From: an uncultured Bacteroides sp.
GTDB lineage: Bacteria; Bacteroidota; Bacteroidia; Bacteroidales; Bacteroidaceae
Direction: 5' to 3'
Length of the DNA: 64,000 nt
Assembly: GCA_900755095.1 (NCBI GenBank)
Contig: CAAEFE010000112.1
Coordinates: 1-64,000, forward strand
Shown here: in pieces, positions 9,585 to 18,454 of the stretch
Layout of the letters: each line of letters begins with the position of its first letter
How positions within the stretch are numbered: position 1 is the stretch's first letter
Made by a program: the position numbers and the translations under genes
Notes under the pieces: model-generated
Seen by the model: the letters and a program-made list of their open reading frames with translations, nothing else
The model's database searches: none
Told to the model about the DNA's origin: nothing

Positions 9585-9614
9585 TTTGTAGTCATCCATT
9601 TTCTCCTATCTTTG
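9585..9614 (+). promoter_or_regulatory. Bacteroides sigma-ABfr promoter of the HAD gene
   Basis: TTTG at 9585-9588 and TATCTTTG at 9607-9614 are separated by 18 bp, close to the -33/-7 consensus. The ATG of the HAD gene follows 19 bp later. This is the only promoter in the window where I see both boxes well placed. Confidence 0.65.
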
Positions 9615-9633
9615 CAACCCAAAACAATGCGAC

Positions 9634-10437
9634 ATGAAATACAAACTCATAGTGCTCGACCTCGACGGCACACTCACCAATTCTAAAAAAGAAATCTCTT
9701 CCCGCAACCGGGAAACGCTGATACGCATACAAGAACAAGGTATCCGTCTGGTCCTTGCATCAGGGCGACCGACTTACGGCATCGTACCGCTCGCCAACGA
9801 GTTACGCATGAATGAGTTCGGCGGATTTATCCTGTCCTATAACGGTGGAGAGATCATCAACTGGGAAAGCAAAGAAATGATGTACGAGAATGTACTGCCC
9901 AATGAAGTCGTTCCGGTACTCTACGAATGTGCCCGCACCAATCATCTAAGCATACTGACTTACGACGGAGCAGAAATAGTGACCGAAAACTCGTTGGATC
10001 CATACGTACAAAAAGAAGCCTTCCTCAATAAAATGGCGATACGGGAAACAAACGACTTCCTGACTGACATCACCCTGCCGGTAGCCAAGTGCCTCATCGT
10101 CGGAGATGCTGGCAAGCTAATTCCTGTAGAATCCGAGCTTTGCATCCGCCTGCAAGGAAAGATCAATGTCTTCCGTTCGGAACCTTATTTCCTGGAGTTG
10201 GTTCCGCAAGGTATCGACAAGGCTTTATCCCTCAGCGTCCTGTTGGAAAATATAGGAATGACACGCGAGGAAGTGATAGCTATAGGCGATGGCTACAATG
10301 ACCTGTCGATGATCAAGTTTGCTGGTATAGGCATAGCGATGGGCAACGCGCAGGAGCCTGTGAAGAAGGCTGCCGACTACATTACGCTGACTAATGACGA
10401 AGATGGGGTTGCGGAAGTGATAGAACGGTTACTCTAA
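9634..10437 (+). CDS. Cof-type HAD phosphatase
   Basis: This is a 267-residue haloacid dehalogenase superfamily hydrolase of the Cof subfamily, usually a sugar-phosphate or nucleotide phosphatase. The catalytic motif is LDLDGTLTNS (residues 8-17), the Lys motif follows the C2 cap, and the Mg motif is IGDGYNDLSMI near the C-terminus, with the GIAMGNA loop after it. There is no signal peptide, so it is cytosolic. The physiological substrate cannot be read from sequence. It is the last gene with ordinary base composition before the peptide cluster and is convergent with that cluster's HlyD gene (44 bp gap, no clear terminator). Confidence 0.9.
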   Translation: MKYKLIVLDLDGTLTNSKKEISSRNRETLIRIQEQGIRLVLASGRPTYGIVPLANELRMNEFGGFILSYNGGEIINWESKEMMYENVLPNEVVPVLYECARTNHLSILTYDGAEIVTENSLDPYVQKEAFLNKMAIRETNDFLTDITLPVAKCLIVGDAGKLIPVESELCIRLQGKINVFRSEPYFLELVPQGIDKALSLSVLLENIGMTREEVIAIGDGYNDLSMIKFAGIGIAMGNAQEPVKKAADYITLTNDEDGVAEVIERLL

Positions 10438-10481
10438 TCATATTATACAGACCATGCTTTCTGTCCCCGTATGTGTGAAAG

Positions 10482-11801
10482 TTATCCTCCCATCTTGTCC
10501 TTCAACTTTCTCAACGGAGCCAGCAGTCTTTCAATCAGCCTCATATCCTCCGTCACAATCTCAGCAACCCCTTTCATCTCACGGGTTAAGGGCAAATCCT
10601 TACCATAATTAGTCCGCATTCCATCCGGTAGTTCTATATCAACCACATACATATTCTCGGCAGTAGGAACAGGAGAAACACTACAGACCCGCCCCTTAAC
10701 ATAGCCAAACTCCTGGTCAGGATAGTTATTCAAACGGATGTTAACCTCTTGCCCCGATTTCACTTTACCGGAGCCTTGAACCGGAAGCAATGCCTTCCCC
10801 ATTGGTAAAGCTCCTTCATCGGGTGCAATCACAAAAACACTTTCACCGGAAGCCACATTCTGATTATTACTCCATACACTCATGAAAGTCAGTTTTCCTG
10901 ATATGGGCGCCACTAACAAATAACTTTGCTCCCAAGTTGTGATACTTACCTGCAATTGCTCAACTGTATTTTTAAGATTCACGATATGTTTCTGTTCTTC
11001 TGTCAGTGCCTGGTGCTGGACGTCAAGCAAACTTTCCTTCCCCTGCTCTATTTGCATCTCAATTTGAGAAAGCGACATCCGCATTCCTTCGTAACCTTGC
11101 AATTGTTGCAGATAACTACGCTCCGACTCATCATATTCCGCTGCAATCATCGCATTTTTCTTATACAGAGTAGAATCACGTCCATAAATACGTTTTATCA
11201 ACATCTGCTCTTGTCCGCCCAACTGGAATTGTTTCTCTGCCAGTTGGTAATACGTCTTCTGACTCTCCAAAAGTTTCCGACTGCTCTCCAGTTTCCTGCG
11301 GTAATAATCCTGTTTCACGAAACTCGCATAATCTTTCAGAACAGAAATAAACGAAGCATAGGCAGGCTGCACTTCGCCTAGTTGCAAATATTGCCCGTCG
11401 AAAAGCTGTTCGGCCATACTCAGGACAAACCCTTGAGCTTCCCATTGTTTCATGCGCTCTTTCAGTAAAAACAAATCTTCCGCTTTTGCTGAATTCTCTA
11501 TCATTCCCAACACAGCCTCCTTCCTGACTACCGCACCGTTCTCCACACACAACTCTTCCAATCTTCCGGCTACCCTAGCAACCACATAAGCTGGAGGATT
11601 CTGTGTACTAACCGTAATCTCCGCTTCCACTACATCCGGATATTTAAACAGATAGCTCCCAATCAGTAGAATGATAACAATACAAAACAAGACAGTGATC
11701 CCCCAACGGAGAATCCACACAGGAACGTGGCTCATCACTTCCTGCACTTCTTCGCTCCGAAGTTCTATTTCTTTATATTCCTTTTTGTCTTCTTGTACCA
11801 T
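10482..11801 (-). CDS. HlyD-family export adaptor of the peptide cluster
   Basis: This is a 439-residue membrane fusion protein linking an inner-membrane ABC exporter to an outer-membrane channel. After a short cytosolic N-terminus there is one membrane segment (about 33-53). A lipoyl/barrel half follows (VVARVAGRLEELCVENGAVVRKEAVLG), then long coiled-coil helices (about 120-300), then the second barrel half (LLVAPISGKLTF). It begins 12 bp after the stop of the C39/ABC gene and is the last gene of the minus-strand block. No TolC-type gene is in the cluster, so a channel encoded elsewhere must serve. Confidence 0.9.
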   Translation of the reverse strand: MVQEDKKEYKEIELRSEEVQEVMSHVPVWILRWGITVLFCIVIILLIGSYLFKYPDVVEAEITVSTQNPPAYVVARVAGRLEELCVENGAVVRKEAVLGMIENSAKAEDLFLLKERMKQWEAQGFVLSMAEQLFDGQYLQLGEVQPAYASFISVLKDYASFVKQDYYRRKLESSRKLLESQKTYYQLAEKQFQLGGQEQMLIKRIYGRDSTLYKKNAMIAAEYDESERSYLQQLQGYEGMRMSLSQIEMQIEQGKESLLDVQHQALTEEQKHIVNLKNTVEQLQVSITTWEQSYLLVAPISGKLTFMSVWSNNQNVASGESVFVIAPDEGALPMGKALLPVQGSGKVKSGQEVNIRLNNYPDQEFGYVKGRVCSVSPVPTAENMYVVDIELPDGMRTNYGKDLPLTREMKGVAEIVTEDMRLIERLLAPLRKLKDKMGG

Positions 11802-11813
11802 AAATGCTCCTTC

Positions 11814-14018
11814 CTACTGCCCTAGTTCCAACTGGTTCTTCACTAATTCATAATACAGTCCTCGCTTCTCTGTCAATTCCTGGTGGGTACCTTCTTCCAT
11901 GATGCGCCCTTTATCCAGCACTACAATCTTATCAGCATCTTTCACAGTACTCAAGCGATGGGCTACTACAACTACTGTTTTGCCTTTATAAAACTCATGT
12001 AAATGTTCCATAATCTCCTTCTCATTATTGGCATCCAAGGCATTCGTAGCCTCATCGAAAAAAAGAAATTCAGGATTCTTATAGACGGCACGGGCAATCA
12101 GGATGCGTTGCCGTTGCCCCTGACTGATACCATTTCCCTCCATACCGATTTTGGTGTTATAGCCTAAAGGCAGCGAATCGATAAAGTCACGAATATTGGC
12201 TACCGTAACAGCATGCCGGAGTCTTTCAATATCAATCTGCTCCTCACCAACGGCAATATTCTGAGCAATAGATTCGGAAAATATAAATCCGTCCTGCATC
12301 ACCGACCCCGTACGGGAACGCCATAAATGAGGATTGATATTTTCAAGAGGAGTCTCTCCCAGTTTTATTTTTCCTTTGTTGGGAGTATAAAAACCTAATA
12401 ACAGTTTTATCAGCGTAGTCTTTCCGCTACCGCTCGCACCAACTATCGCAGTCACTTTCCTTTCCGAAATATGCAGATTCAAGTCTTCCAATACATAGTC
12501 CCTTTCCGCCCCGTCATAGCTGAAAGAGAGTCCTTCGATACAGATATCGCGTTCCTCCGGCAGCAATGTTAGTTTTGATTCGATATTCTGTTCCTCATCT
12601 TCCTTGCCATGCACTTCGTTCAATCGCTCCAGACTGATCTTGGCATCCTGAAGTTGTTGGACAAAACCGATGAAGGAACCGATAGGTCCCGATAACTGAC
12701 CGATAATATAGGTAAGAGACATCATCATGCCCAAAGTCATTTCGCCGTCCACCACCGATTTGGCAGCAATAAAAGAGATGACGATGTTGGTAGTTTGGTT
12801 AAAGAAGATGGAACCCACCTGTTGGGTTTGTCCCAATGCAAGACCTTTCACGCTAATCTTGAAGAGTTTCACCTGAATTCGCTCCCATTGCCAACGTTTT
12901 TGCTTTTCGCAGTTGTTCAGTTTAATTTCCTGCATAGCGGTTACAAGCTGTATCAGGCTGCTCTGTTCACCCGCCGCCTGTGCAAAGCGACGGATATCCA
13001 GTTCCCGACGATATCTCATGAAGAGAAGTATCCAGCAGACATAAAGAGAGTTGCCAACCAGAAAGATGGCAAGAATACCCAAGTTATAATAAGCCAGTAC
13101 GAAAGCAAAGATAAAGAAGTTGACAAATGAGAACAATGTACTGATAGAAGAGCCGGTAAGGAAAGACTCAATACGTCCGTGGTCACCGATGCGCTGCATG
13201 ATATCTCCTATCATTTTCGTATCGAAATAATGCAAAGGTAGCTTCATCAGCTTGACCAGAAAGTCTGAAATGAGTGCGATATTGATACGGGCATTCATAT
13301 GAAGCATAATCCAGCTACGAATAAATTCTACGGAGAGCTGAGAAAGAGAGACGACCAGCTGAGCTATCAATATCAAAGTAATAAAAGACAGATTACCTCC
13401 ATGAATGCCGACATCCACCAGAGACTGGGTAAGGAAAGGAAAGATGAGTTGCAGCACACTGATAGTCAGCATACCCAAAACTAATTGGATTAACTGCTTT
13501 TTATAGGGAGTCAGATACTTCAGGAAAAAAGAGAGGCTGCGCTCCCCCGCCCTTTTCTCATCATCCATTTCATAAAAGTCGGGAGTAGGATCTAATGTCA
13601 GGGCAGCCCCCTTTTCTTCCCCACCTACTTTCGTGGAAATCCAGCATTTCCTGAATTCTTTTTCCTTATAAGTTACCAACTGGCTAGCAGGGTCAGCAAC
13701 ACTAACCCAATAACCGTCTTTCTTTTTACGAATGTCATAGCAAACGACAAAGTGATTTTGGTTCCAATGAAGAATACATGGTAAAGGGACATCTTCCACT
13801 AATTGCTTAAAAGTGATTCGCACACCGGATGTACGGAAGCCTATGAATTCGGCAGCATCACTGATTCCAAGCATCGATACTCCTTCGCGAGTAATGAAGG
13901 AACGGGCACGAAGCGTTTGAAGCGAGTAAGTCTTGCCGTAGTACTTCGCTATCATACGGAGGCAGGATGGACCACAATCCATGGCGTCCAGTTGGATATA
14001 ATGAGGAAAACGTTTCAT
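11814..14018 (-). CDS. C39 peptidase-containing ABC exporter
   Basis: This 734-residue protein cuts a double-glycine leader and exports the core peptide. The N-terminal C39 protease has the oxyanion Gln and catalytic Cys in QLDAMDCGPSC (Cys15), His in NQNHFVV (about 92) and the Asp-Pro of ADPAS. Six membrane segments span roughly 165-460. The ATPase has Walker A GASGSGKTT (about 526-534), signature ISQGQRQRI and Walker B FLFFDEAT. The protease residues are intact, so cleavage after a GG motif is expected. The precursor at 19734-19994 has exactly such a motif, which is why I take it as the substrate. Confidence 0.94.
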   Translation of the reverse strand: MKRFPHYIQLDAMDCGPSCLRMIAKYYGKTYSLQTLRARSFITREGVSMLGISDAAEFIGFRTSGVRITFKQLVEDVPLPCILHWNQNHFVVCYDIRKKKDGYWVSVADPASQLVTYKEKEFRKCWISTKVGGEEKGAALTLDPTPDFYEMDDEKRAGERSLSFFLKYLTPYKKQLIQLVLGMLTISVLQLIFPFLTQSLVDVGIHGGNLSFITLILIAQLVVSLSQLSVEFIRSWIMLHMNARINIALISDFLVKLMKLPLHYFDTKMIGDIMQRIGDHGRIESFLTGSSISTLFSFVNFFIFAFVLAYYNLGILAIFLVGNSLYVCWILLFMRYRRELDIRRFAQAAGEQSSLIQLVTAMQEIKLNNCEKQKRWQWERIQVKLFKISVKGLALGQTQQVGSIFFNQTTNIVISFIAAKSVVDGEMTLGMMMSLTYIIGQLSGPIGSFIGFVQQLQDAKISLERLNEVHGKEDEEQNIESKLTLLPEERDICIEGLSFSYDGAERDYVLEDLNLHISERKVTAIVGASGSGKTTLIKLLLGFYTPNKGKIKLGETPLENINPHLWRSRTGSVMQDGFIFSESIAQNIAVGEEQIDIERLRHAVTVANIRDFIDSLPLGYNTKIGMEGNGISQGQRQRILIARAVYKNPEFLFFDEATNALDANNEKEIMEHLHEFYKGKTVVVVAHRLSTVKDADKIVVLDKGRIMEEGTHQELTEKRGLYYELVKNQLELGQ

Positions 14019-14055
14019 GTTTTTAGTGCGTTTTTCATTTGATCTAAATATAAAA

Positions 14056-14718
14056 TTAGTAGTTGGGACGAATCTGATAGTCTAACCTATAAAGGTCTTT
14101 AATCTCTTCAATATAATCAGTATTAATCAATGCAAATTTTGCATGAGTAGAATTTCTAATATCTCCAACCTGAGGGATCTTATATACCTGCAGAAAGGTA
14201 TCCAACTTTTCTATAGGAACGATATAGTCTACATCCTCGCAAGAATAATAATCCGACTGCCGACGAATGTGCTCATCTTGATAAAGAGGATCACTTTTCC
14301 CCAGTTCAAAACGCACAAATTCCATAAACCGGTCGAAGGACGGTTCCCGACACAAATCCAAATACTCAAAATAACGCCGTTGCTGGTGGTGGTATTCCAA
14401 ACAGAAATTCTTGTAGCAGGAAACTAATCTTTCAACAGGATCTCTCCAAACAGCAAACTTCATAATACCATTTCCCCACTCTCCATCAAGTTGTTTCACC
14501 GGATATAGATAACCATTCATGGAACTATAACCGACCACTTCATGTATTTCTTCCTTATCAGAAACAACAGTACCTGTTTTAGCATAGATAGCCAGACTCT
14601 TAAGATAAGTCACTGCATTCTTTGCTATAGCGACAAAAGCCATATTATAATGAGCGATTTCACAAAAATAGTTTCCCATAAAAGGGGAAGAATAAAGAAT
14701 TCGGGGTATTTCCATCAT
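14056..14718 (-). CDS. Sulfotransferase-like protein
   Basis: The 220-residue protein looks like the sulfotransferase 2 family, which transfers sulfate from PAPS. The 5-prime phosphosulfate loop is represented by IAKNAVTYLKSL (31-42) and the 3-prime phosphate motif by VWRDPVERLVSCYKNF (about 90-105). It has no signal peptide, so it is cytosolic and would act before export. It lies 12 bp after the second GT4 gene and before the exporter. Sulfation of a glycan or tyrosine on the peptide is inferred from position only. A polysaccharide substrate is possible, but no other polysaccharide gene is nearby in the cluster. Confidence 0.78.
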   Translation of the reverse strand: MMEIPRILYSSPFMGNYFCEIAHYNMAFVAIAKNAVTYLKSLAIYAKTGTVVSDKEEIHEVVGYSSMNGYLYPVKQLDGEWGNGIMKFAVWRDPVERLVSCYKNFCLEYHHQQRRYFEYLDLCREPSFDRFMEFVRFELGKSDPLYQDEHIRRQSDYYSCEDVDYIVPIEKLDTFLQVYKIPQVGDIRNSTHAKFALINTDYIEEIKDLYRLDYQIRPNY

Positions 14719-14730
14719 ATATTTAATTTT

Positions 14731-15957
14731 TTAAAAAGCATCCAGCAAGCGTTTATATCCCTCTTTCATTTGGCATAAACCGTAATGTTTGAGATAAGCC
14801 TTCCGCGCATTTCGTCCAATCTCATTCATTAGTGTTTCCGAAGATAAAAGCATAGTCAAAGCATGGACCAAATTCTCACTAAAAGTACCATTTTTCTTTG
14901 TTCTTTTCCCAATAGGGACTACTATAGCATTGCCCTGATCTTTAAACATATCCCGTAAACCGAAACCATCAGATGTCACTATCGGAAGTCCATGCATCAT
15001 CATTTCAATACCAACATAACTACACTGTTCTGTGTAAGAAGGAATGACTCCAATATCTGCCATTTGATACCACTTCTTCAACTCCTTACGTTCCAAATGC
15101 CCGGTATATGTTACTTTAGTAGAAATATGAGCATAATTAGACAAGACAAATTCGGGTAGTAAAGAACCTGCAAGTACTAAACGAATATTAGAAAACTCTT
15201 TTAGTAATATGCAAAAAGCATCCAACACAGCATATATCCCTTTAAATTCAGAAAGTCTTCCTGCAAAAAGAATCACTTTCTCTTTGTCATCTATATAGTA
15301 TTGTTCTCGAAGTTTATTCTTATCCATTTTTGAGTTTATGTATTGATTTCTTTTCAGTCCATTAGGTATTAAGAATATCTTTTCCTGATCAATCCTATAG
15401 ATATTAGTAAGTACTTGATGTGTTCCTTTTGTCAGACAAACTACTGCATCTACTGTCTGGCACATCTGTAGCTCCTTATCAACAGTATTTAAAATCCATT
15501 TATATGTTTTATTCTTCAACGATCTACTTCTATTCTTTACAATATTTGCCAACAAACAGTCATCCCCAAGTAAAGGTGAAGTCCACCAAAGATTATGAAT
15601 AACATACAATTGCTTGGACAAAGGATGAGAGTTGCGTAGACTCTCCAGCAATTCAGGACAAGGAGAATGATTAAAGCAAAACACATTCTCCAAAGAATCA
15701 GGAACGAACAGACGAAAAACTCTGTTCACCACTTTCCAGTTATCAAAGAAATTACCAGAAGGAAAACGAGGTATCGATATTATCTTCATTCCATTTTTAG
15801 AACATACCCTAATCTCCGGTTGCCTGACATTAAAGATTACATGGCAAATATCCACATCCATTTTCTTTAGACACTGTAGAAGCTCAGTGATAAATACCCC
15901 TATCCCATTTTTAGTAGAAGTGATGTATTCATCTAAAACATATATCTGCTTATTCAT
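14731..15957 (-). CDS. GT4-type glycosyltransferase B of the peptide cluster
   Basis: This is a GT-B fold glycosyltransferase of family 4, about 408 aa. The nucleotide-sugar site EQCSYVGIEMMMHGLP has the E-x7-E spacing and the sugar-binding strand FAGRLSEFKG precedes it. An upstream in-frame ATG exists at 15969. I chose 15957 because its ATG overlaps the pseudo-rSAM stop as ATGA and gives the MNKQIYVLDEY start shared with the other GT4 of the cluster. The two look like paralogs (both have EQCSYVxIEMM), and both resemble the glycosyltransferase set described with GG-Bacteroidales peptide systems (TIGR04157, from memory). The likely acceptor is the precursor peptide. Confidence 0.88.
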   Translation of the reverse strand: MNKQIYVLDEYITSTKNGIGVFITELLQCLKKMDVDICHVIFNVRQPEIRVCSKNGMKIISIPRFPSGNFFDNWKVVNRVFRLFVPDSLENVFCFNHSPCPELLESLRNSHPLSKQLYVIHNLWWTSPLLGDDCLLANIVKNRSRSLKNKTYKWILNTVDKELQMCQTVDAVVCLTKGTHQVLTNIYRIDQEKIFLIPNGLKRNQYINSKMDKNKLREQYYIDDKEKVILFAGRLSEFKGIYAVLDAFCILLKEFSNIRLVLAGSLLPEFVLSNYAHISTKVTYTGHLERKELKKWYQMADIGVIPSYTEQCSYVGIEMMMHGLPIVTSDGFGLRDMFKDQGNAIVVPIGKRTKKNGTFSENLVHALTMLLSSETLMNEIGRNARKAYLKHYGLCQMKEGYKRLLDAF

Positions 15958-17177
15958 TTCAGATGGCATAAATTGAATTTTCCAATCACAAACCCATAAT
16001 TAGAAGGCGGCGGACACAAATAACGGTGCAGGCACTTTGCACATTCGGGAGTAACGTCCCGTGTTAATCTCCAAGCCGAGCGATTCTTCATCTCTTTGAT
16101 TATCAAATCATATATAGTATCTTTTATGGTACCGACAGGAGGATTATTAATATTAGAATAAACACTACCATCAGGGAATACCGACAATCTGCCCCAATAA
16201 TTTGAATTCATCACCTGATGCGCAAAAATATCTTTTTTATCATAACTACATACAGTAATATCTTCTTTACAAGTATATATGTATTGCTCAAAGAAATCCA
16301 AATTATCTCCGGTAAAGGCAGGACACGGAATAATTTCCACATTAACGTTGTTTTGCTTCATTTCTTCCATCTCCTCTATATCAGACTCTCCGAGTATGAT
16401 ATAGATCCATGAAAACGATATAGAAGAATCTGCCAGCATCCGGTTTATTTCATCAAATGAGTTTTGCCCGGCATAGTAAAGTTTTAATTCATATTTGTCT
16501 TTATCAAACTCCGAAGAGTTCAACAAGTCCCCGATACCCTTAGCATTATCTCCCAGCATATACAGGCAAACTTTCGCAGTTAAACCTCCTAATAAGCACA
16601 TCAGTTGTTTTTTATAAGGATATTGCAGTATATCTCCTATTACATTGACCTGCAAGAGATAAGTATTGTTTGCCGTAGCCAAAAAAGTTTCCAATGTCTG
16701 AATATCCAAGAAGTGTTCATCGGCTATCGGATAGAGAAACTGCCGGCAGTAATCGGGGTGTTCACTCTGCCCACCCAGGAAGAGGGATAATTCGTTCCAG
16801 TTATAAGCTACATATTCCCCCACTTCTCTTCCTTTCTCCTTTTCAATCCGGTCTACATCCGATTGCAGGTTGAGTAATGGAGGAAAACTGATGGGGCGTG
16901 ATTCGGTATCCGAATATTCAATCAGACACCCCATTTTATTTTCTACTGTATCCAGCATCCATGATCGCAGATCAGTATCTTCCCAGTCTTCCGGTGATAC
17001 ATCTATAGTGTACAAGTTTCTTAATTCATTCAACATCAAGCAGTATTTCTTTATCAAACCGTGTATGTCGAAACTCAAGTAAGTGTGTTCTTTTGCATTA
17101 TACATAACTCCTTCCGTTTCATTTATCCACAGAAACGTATCAGGATATAAGGTGTAATAATAAGTCGGTTTCATCAT
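15954..17177 (-). CDS. Pseudo-radical-SAM protein, GG-Bacteroidales type
   Basis: This 407-residue protein lacks the CxxxCxxC cluster of radical SAM enzymes, but its C-terminus keeps a SPASM-like cysteine set (ECAKCLHRYLCPPPSNYG, with a last Cys near the end). This matches the description I recall for TIGR04150, pseudo-rSAM proteins that accompany the maturase. It overlaps the maturase stop (ATGA at 17174-17177), so the two are translationally coupled and probably form a complex. The N-terminal part (LYPDTFLWINETEGVMYN) resembles a peptide-recognition region. The role is unproven; a catalytically dead partner or an iron-sulfur carrier are both possible. Confidence 0.85.
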   Translation of the reverse strand: MMKPTYYYTLYPDTFLWINETEGVMYNAKEHTYLSFDIHGLIKKYCLMLNELRNLYTIDVSPEDWEDTDLRSWMLDTVENKMGCLIEYSDTESRPISFPPLLNLQSDVDRIEKEKGREVGEYVAYNWNELSLFLGGQSEHPDYCRQFLYPIADEHFLDIQTLETFLATANNTYLLQVNVIGDILQYPYKKQLMCLLGGLTAKVCLYMLGDNAKGIGDLLNSSEFDKDKYELKLYYAGQNSFDEINRMLADSSISFSWIYIILGESDIEEMEEMKQNNVNVEIIPCPAFTGDNLDFFEQYIYTCKEDITVCSYDKKDIFAHQVMNSNYWGRLSVFPDGSVYSNINNPPVGTIKDTIYDLIIKEMKNRSAWRLTRDVTPECAKCLHRYLCPPPSNYGFVIGKFNLCHLK

Positions 17178-18454
17178 ATCTGTACCATTAGTTCTTTTGA
17201 TATTCTTGCATATATTTCGGGCTGTTGTTGGAGCATATTCAGATAATAGCCCAAATAATCCAACGCTTCTTTCCTGTTTTTAAAACCGGGGCATCTAGGA
17301 GAAGACGACAAATTCTCCATATAGAACAAACACTGTTTGCAAAACGGCTTCATATAGCAAGCCTTGCACAAGTGTTTGGTCTTATTGTAGTATGCAGAGT
17401 ATTGTTTGGCTATCGCATCCAAATCCAGATCGACTTTTTCAGATGTGACATGCCCCAATATATACTTCTGATCAATTCTTTCGCATGGCAGTATATCTCC
17501 ATTTACTGTGAGAAATATCTTTTTTTGAAATGGCAGACACGTTCCTGTAGGAAATATTATACTTGCATTTTTTTTCAACAACGAGTTATATTGATAATAA
17601 ACATTATCAGTCAATCTGTCTATCAGTCTAAGAAGATCCATCACATCAGAAGAAGCATACAGGAAATCACTATCAGCACATGAAAATTCCGTAGTTTGAG
17701 CGGATCGAAACATTTTCCTAAATTCCTCCTTTTTAGCTTCACTTATTCCAAAATTATTTAGTTCAGCCAATCGAGGACGTTTATTAAAATGCTCAATAAT
17801 GAACTTTAGAACTTCAACATCATTATTTTTATCATGAATTACAGAATTAAAACTCACATGTTCTGCAAAATATTCAGGATAAGTTGATTGCAACAATTTC
17901 ATATTATGAAACACCCGTTGAAAGGAATTAGCTCCCCGATGGTCCACACGATATCCCTGAGCATATTCGTCACCATCCAGGCTAAGCAACAACATCACTT
18001 CCTTTTCTGCCAAGAAAGACATATATCTATCCAACAACATTCCATTAGTTGTCATTGCATATCCGTATTTCACTCCGGGTATTGTCGGCAATGACTCCAG
18101 GTAAGCAACAATCTGTTCAATAAGGCTCATATTCATGAGTGGTTCTCCACCATAGAATCCGAATACAATCTTATGAGGAGAGGAAGCTGCCTGATGATTA
18201 GTCCATATATCATAAAGATAATCGATTAGCCTTTTAGCAACATCAAACTGAAGAAACTTATCCTCTCTTTTTCCATGCGTTTCATAGAAATCTCCATAAC
18301 CGCAATATTTACATTTAAGATTGCAGGCATCTGTCACTTCAAAGGTTAATTGCTTTAAATTTATCAAAGAATTCAATACATTATGCCCGGACAAATTGTA
18401 GACATAAGTAACATCTTTCTGCTGAAGTTGCTCTAATAAATCACTATTCCTCAT
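17174..18454 (-). CDS. Radical SAM/SPASM peptide maturase, GG-Bacteroidales type
   Basis: This 426-residue enzyme has the radical SAM cluster motif at Cys44, Cys48 and Cys51 (DACNLKCKYCGYGDF), followed by FGFYGGEPLMN. The C-terminal SPASM region binds auxiliary iron-sulfur clusters (GTCLPFQ, PCERID, CKACYMKPFCKQCLF and a final Cys). Such enzymes install carbon- or sulfur-centred crosslinks on ribosomal peptides. The precursor's paired cysteine motifs are plausible targets. The start at 18454 overlaps the lipoprotein stop by 11 bp. The fit to TIGR04148 is from memory. The modification it makes cannot be deduced from sequence. Confidence 0.92.
   Translation of the reverse strand: MRNSDLLEQLQQKDVTYVYNLSGHNVLNSLINLKQLTFEVTDACNLKCKYCGYGDFYETHGKREDKFLQFDVAKRLIDYLYDIWTNHQAASSPHKIVFGFYGGEPLMNMSLIEQIVAYLESLPTIPGVKYGYAMTTNGMLLDRYMSFLAEKEVMLLLSLDGDEYAQGYRVDHRGANSFQRVFHNMKLLQSTYPEYFAEHVSFNSVIHDKNNDVEVLKFIIEHFNKRPRLAELNNFGISEAKKEEFRKMFRSAQTTEFSCADSDFLYASSDVMDLLRLIDRLTDNVYYQYNSLLKKNASIIFPTGTCLPFQKKIFLTVNGDILPCERIDQKYILGHVTSEKVDLDLDAIAKQYSAYYNKTKHLCKACYMKPFCKQCLFYMENLSSSPRCPGFKNRKEALDYLGYYLNMLQQQPEIYARISKELMVQI

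Noticed and set aside
10438..10481. Attachment site or terminal repeat at the left edge of the peptide cluster
   Set aside because: I compared it with the region 24158-24571 and found no shared repeat longer than chance; no tRNA or integrase is present.
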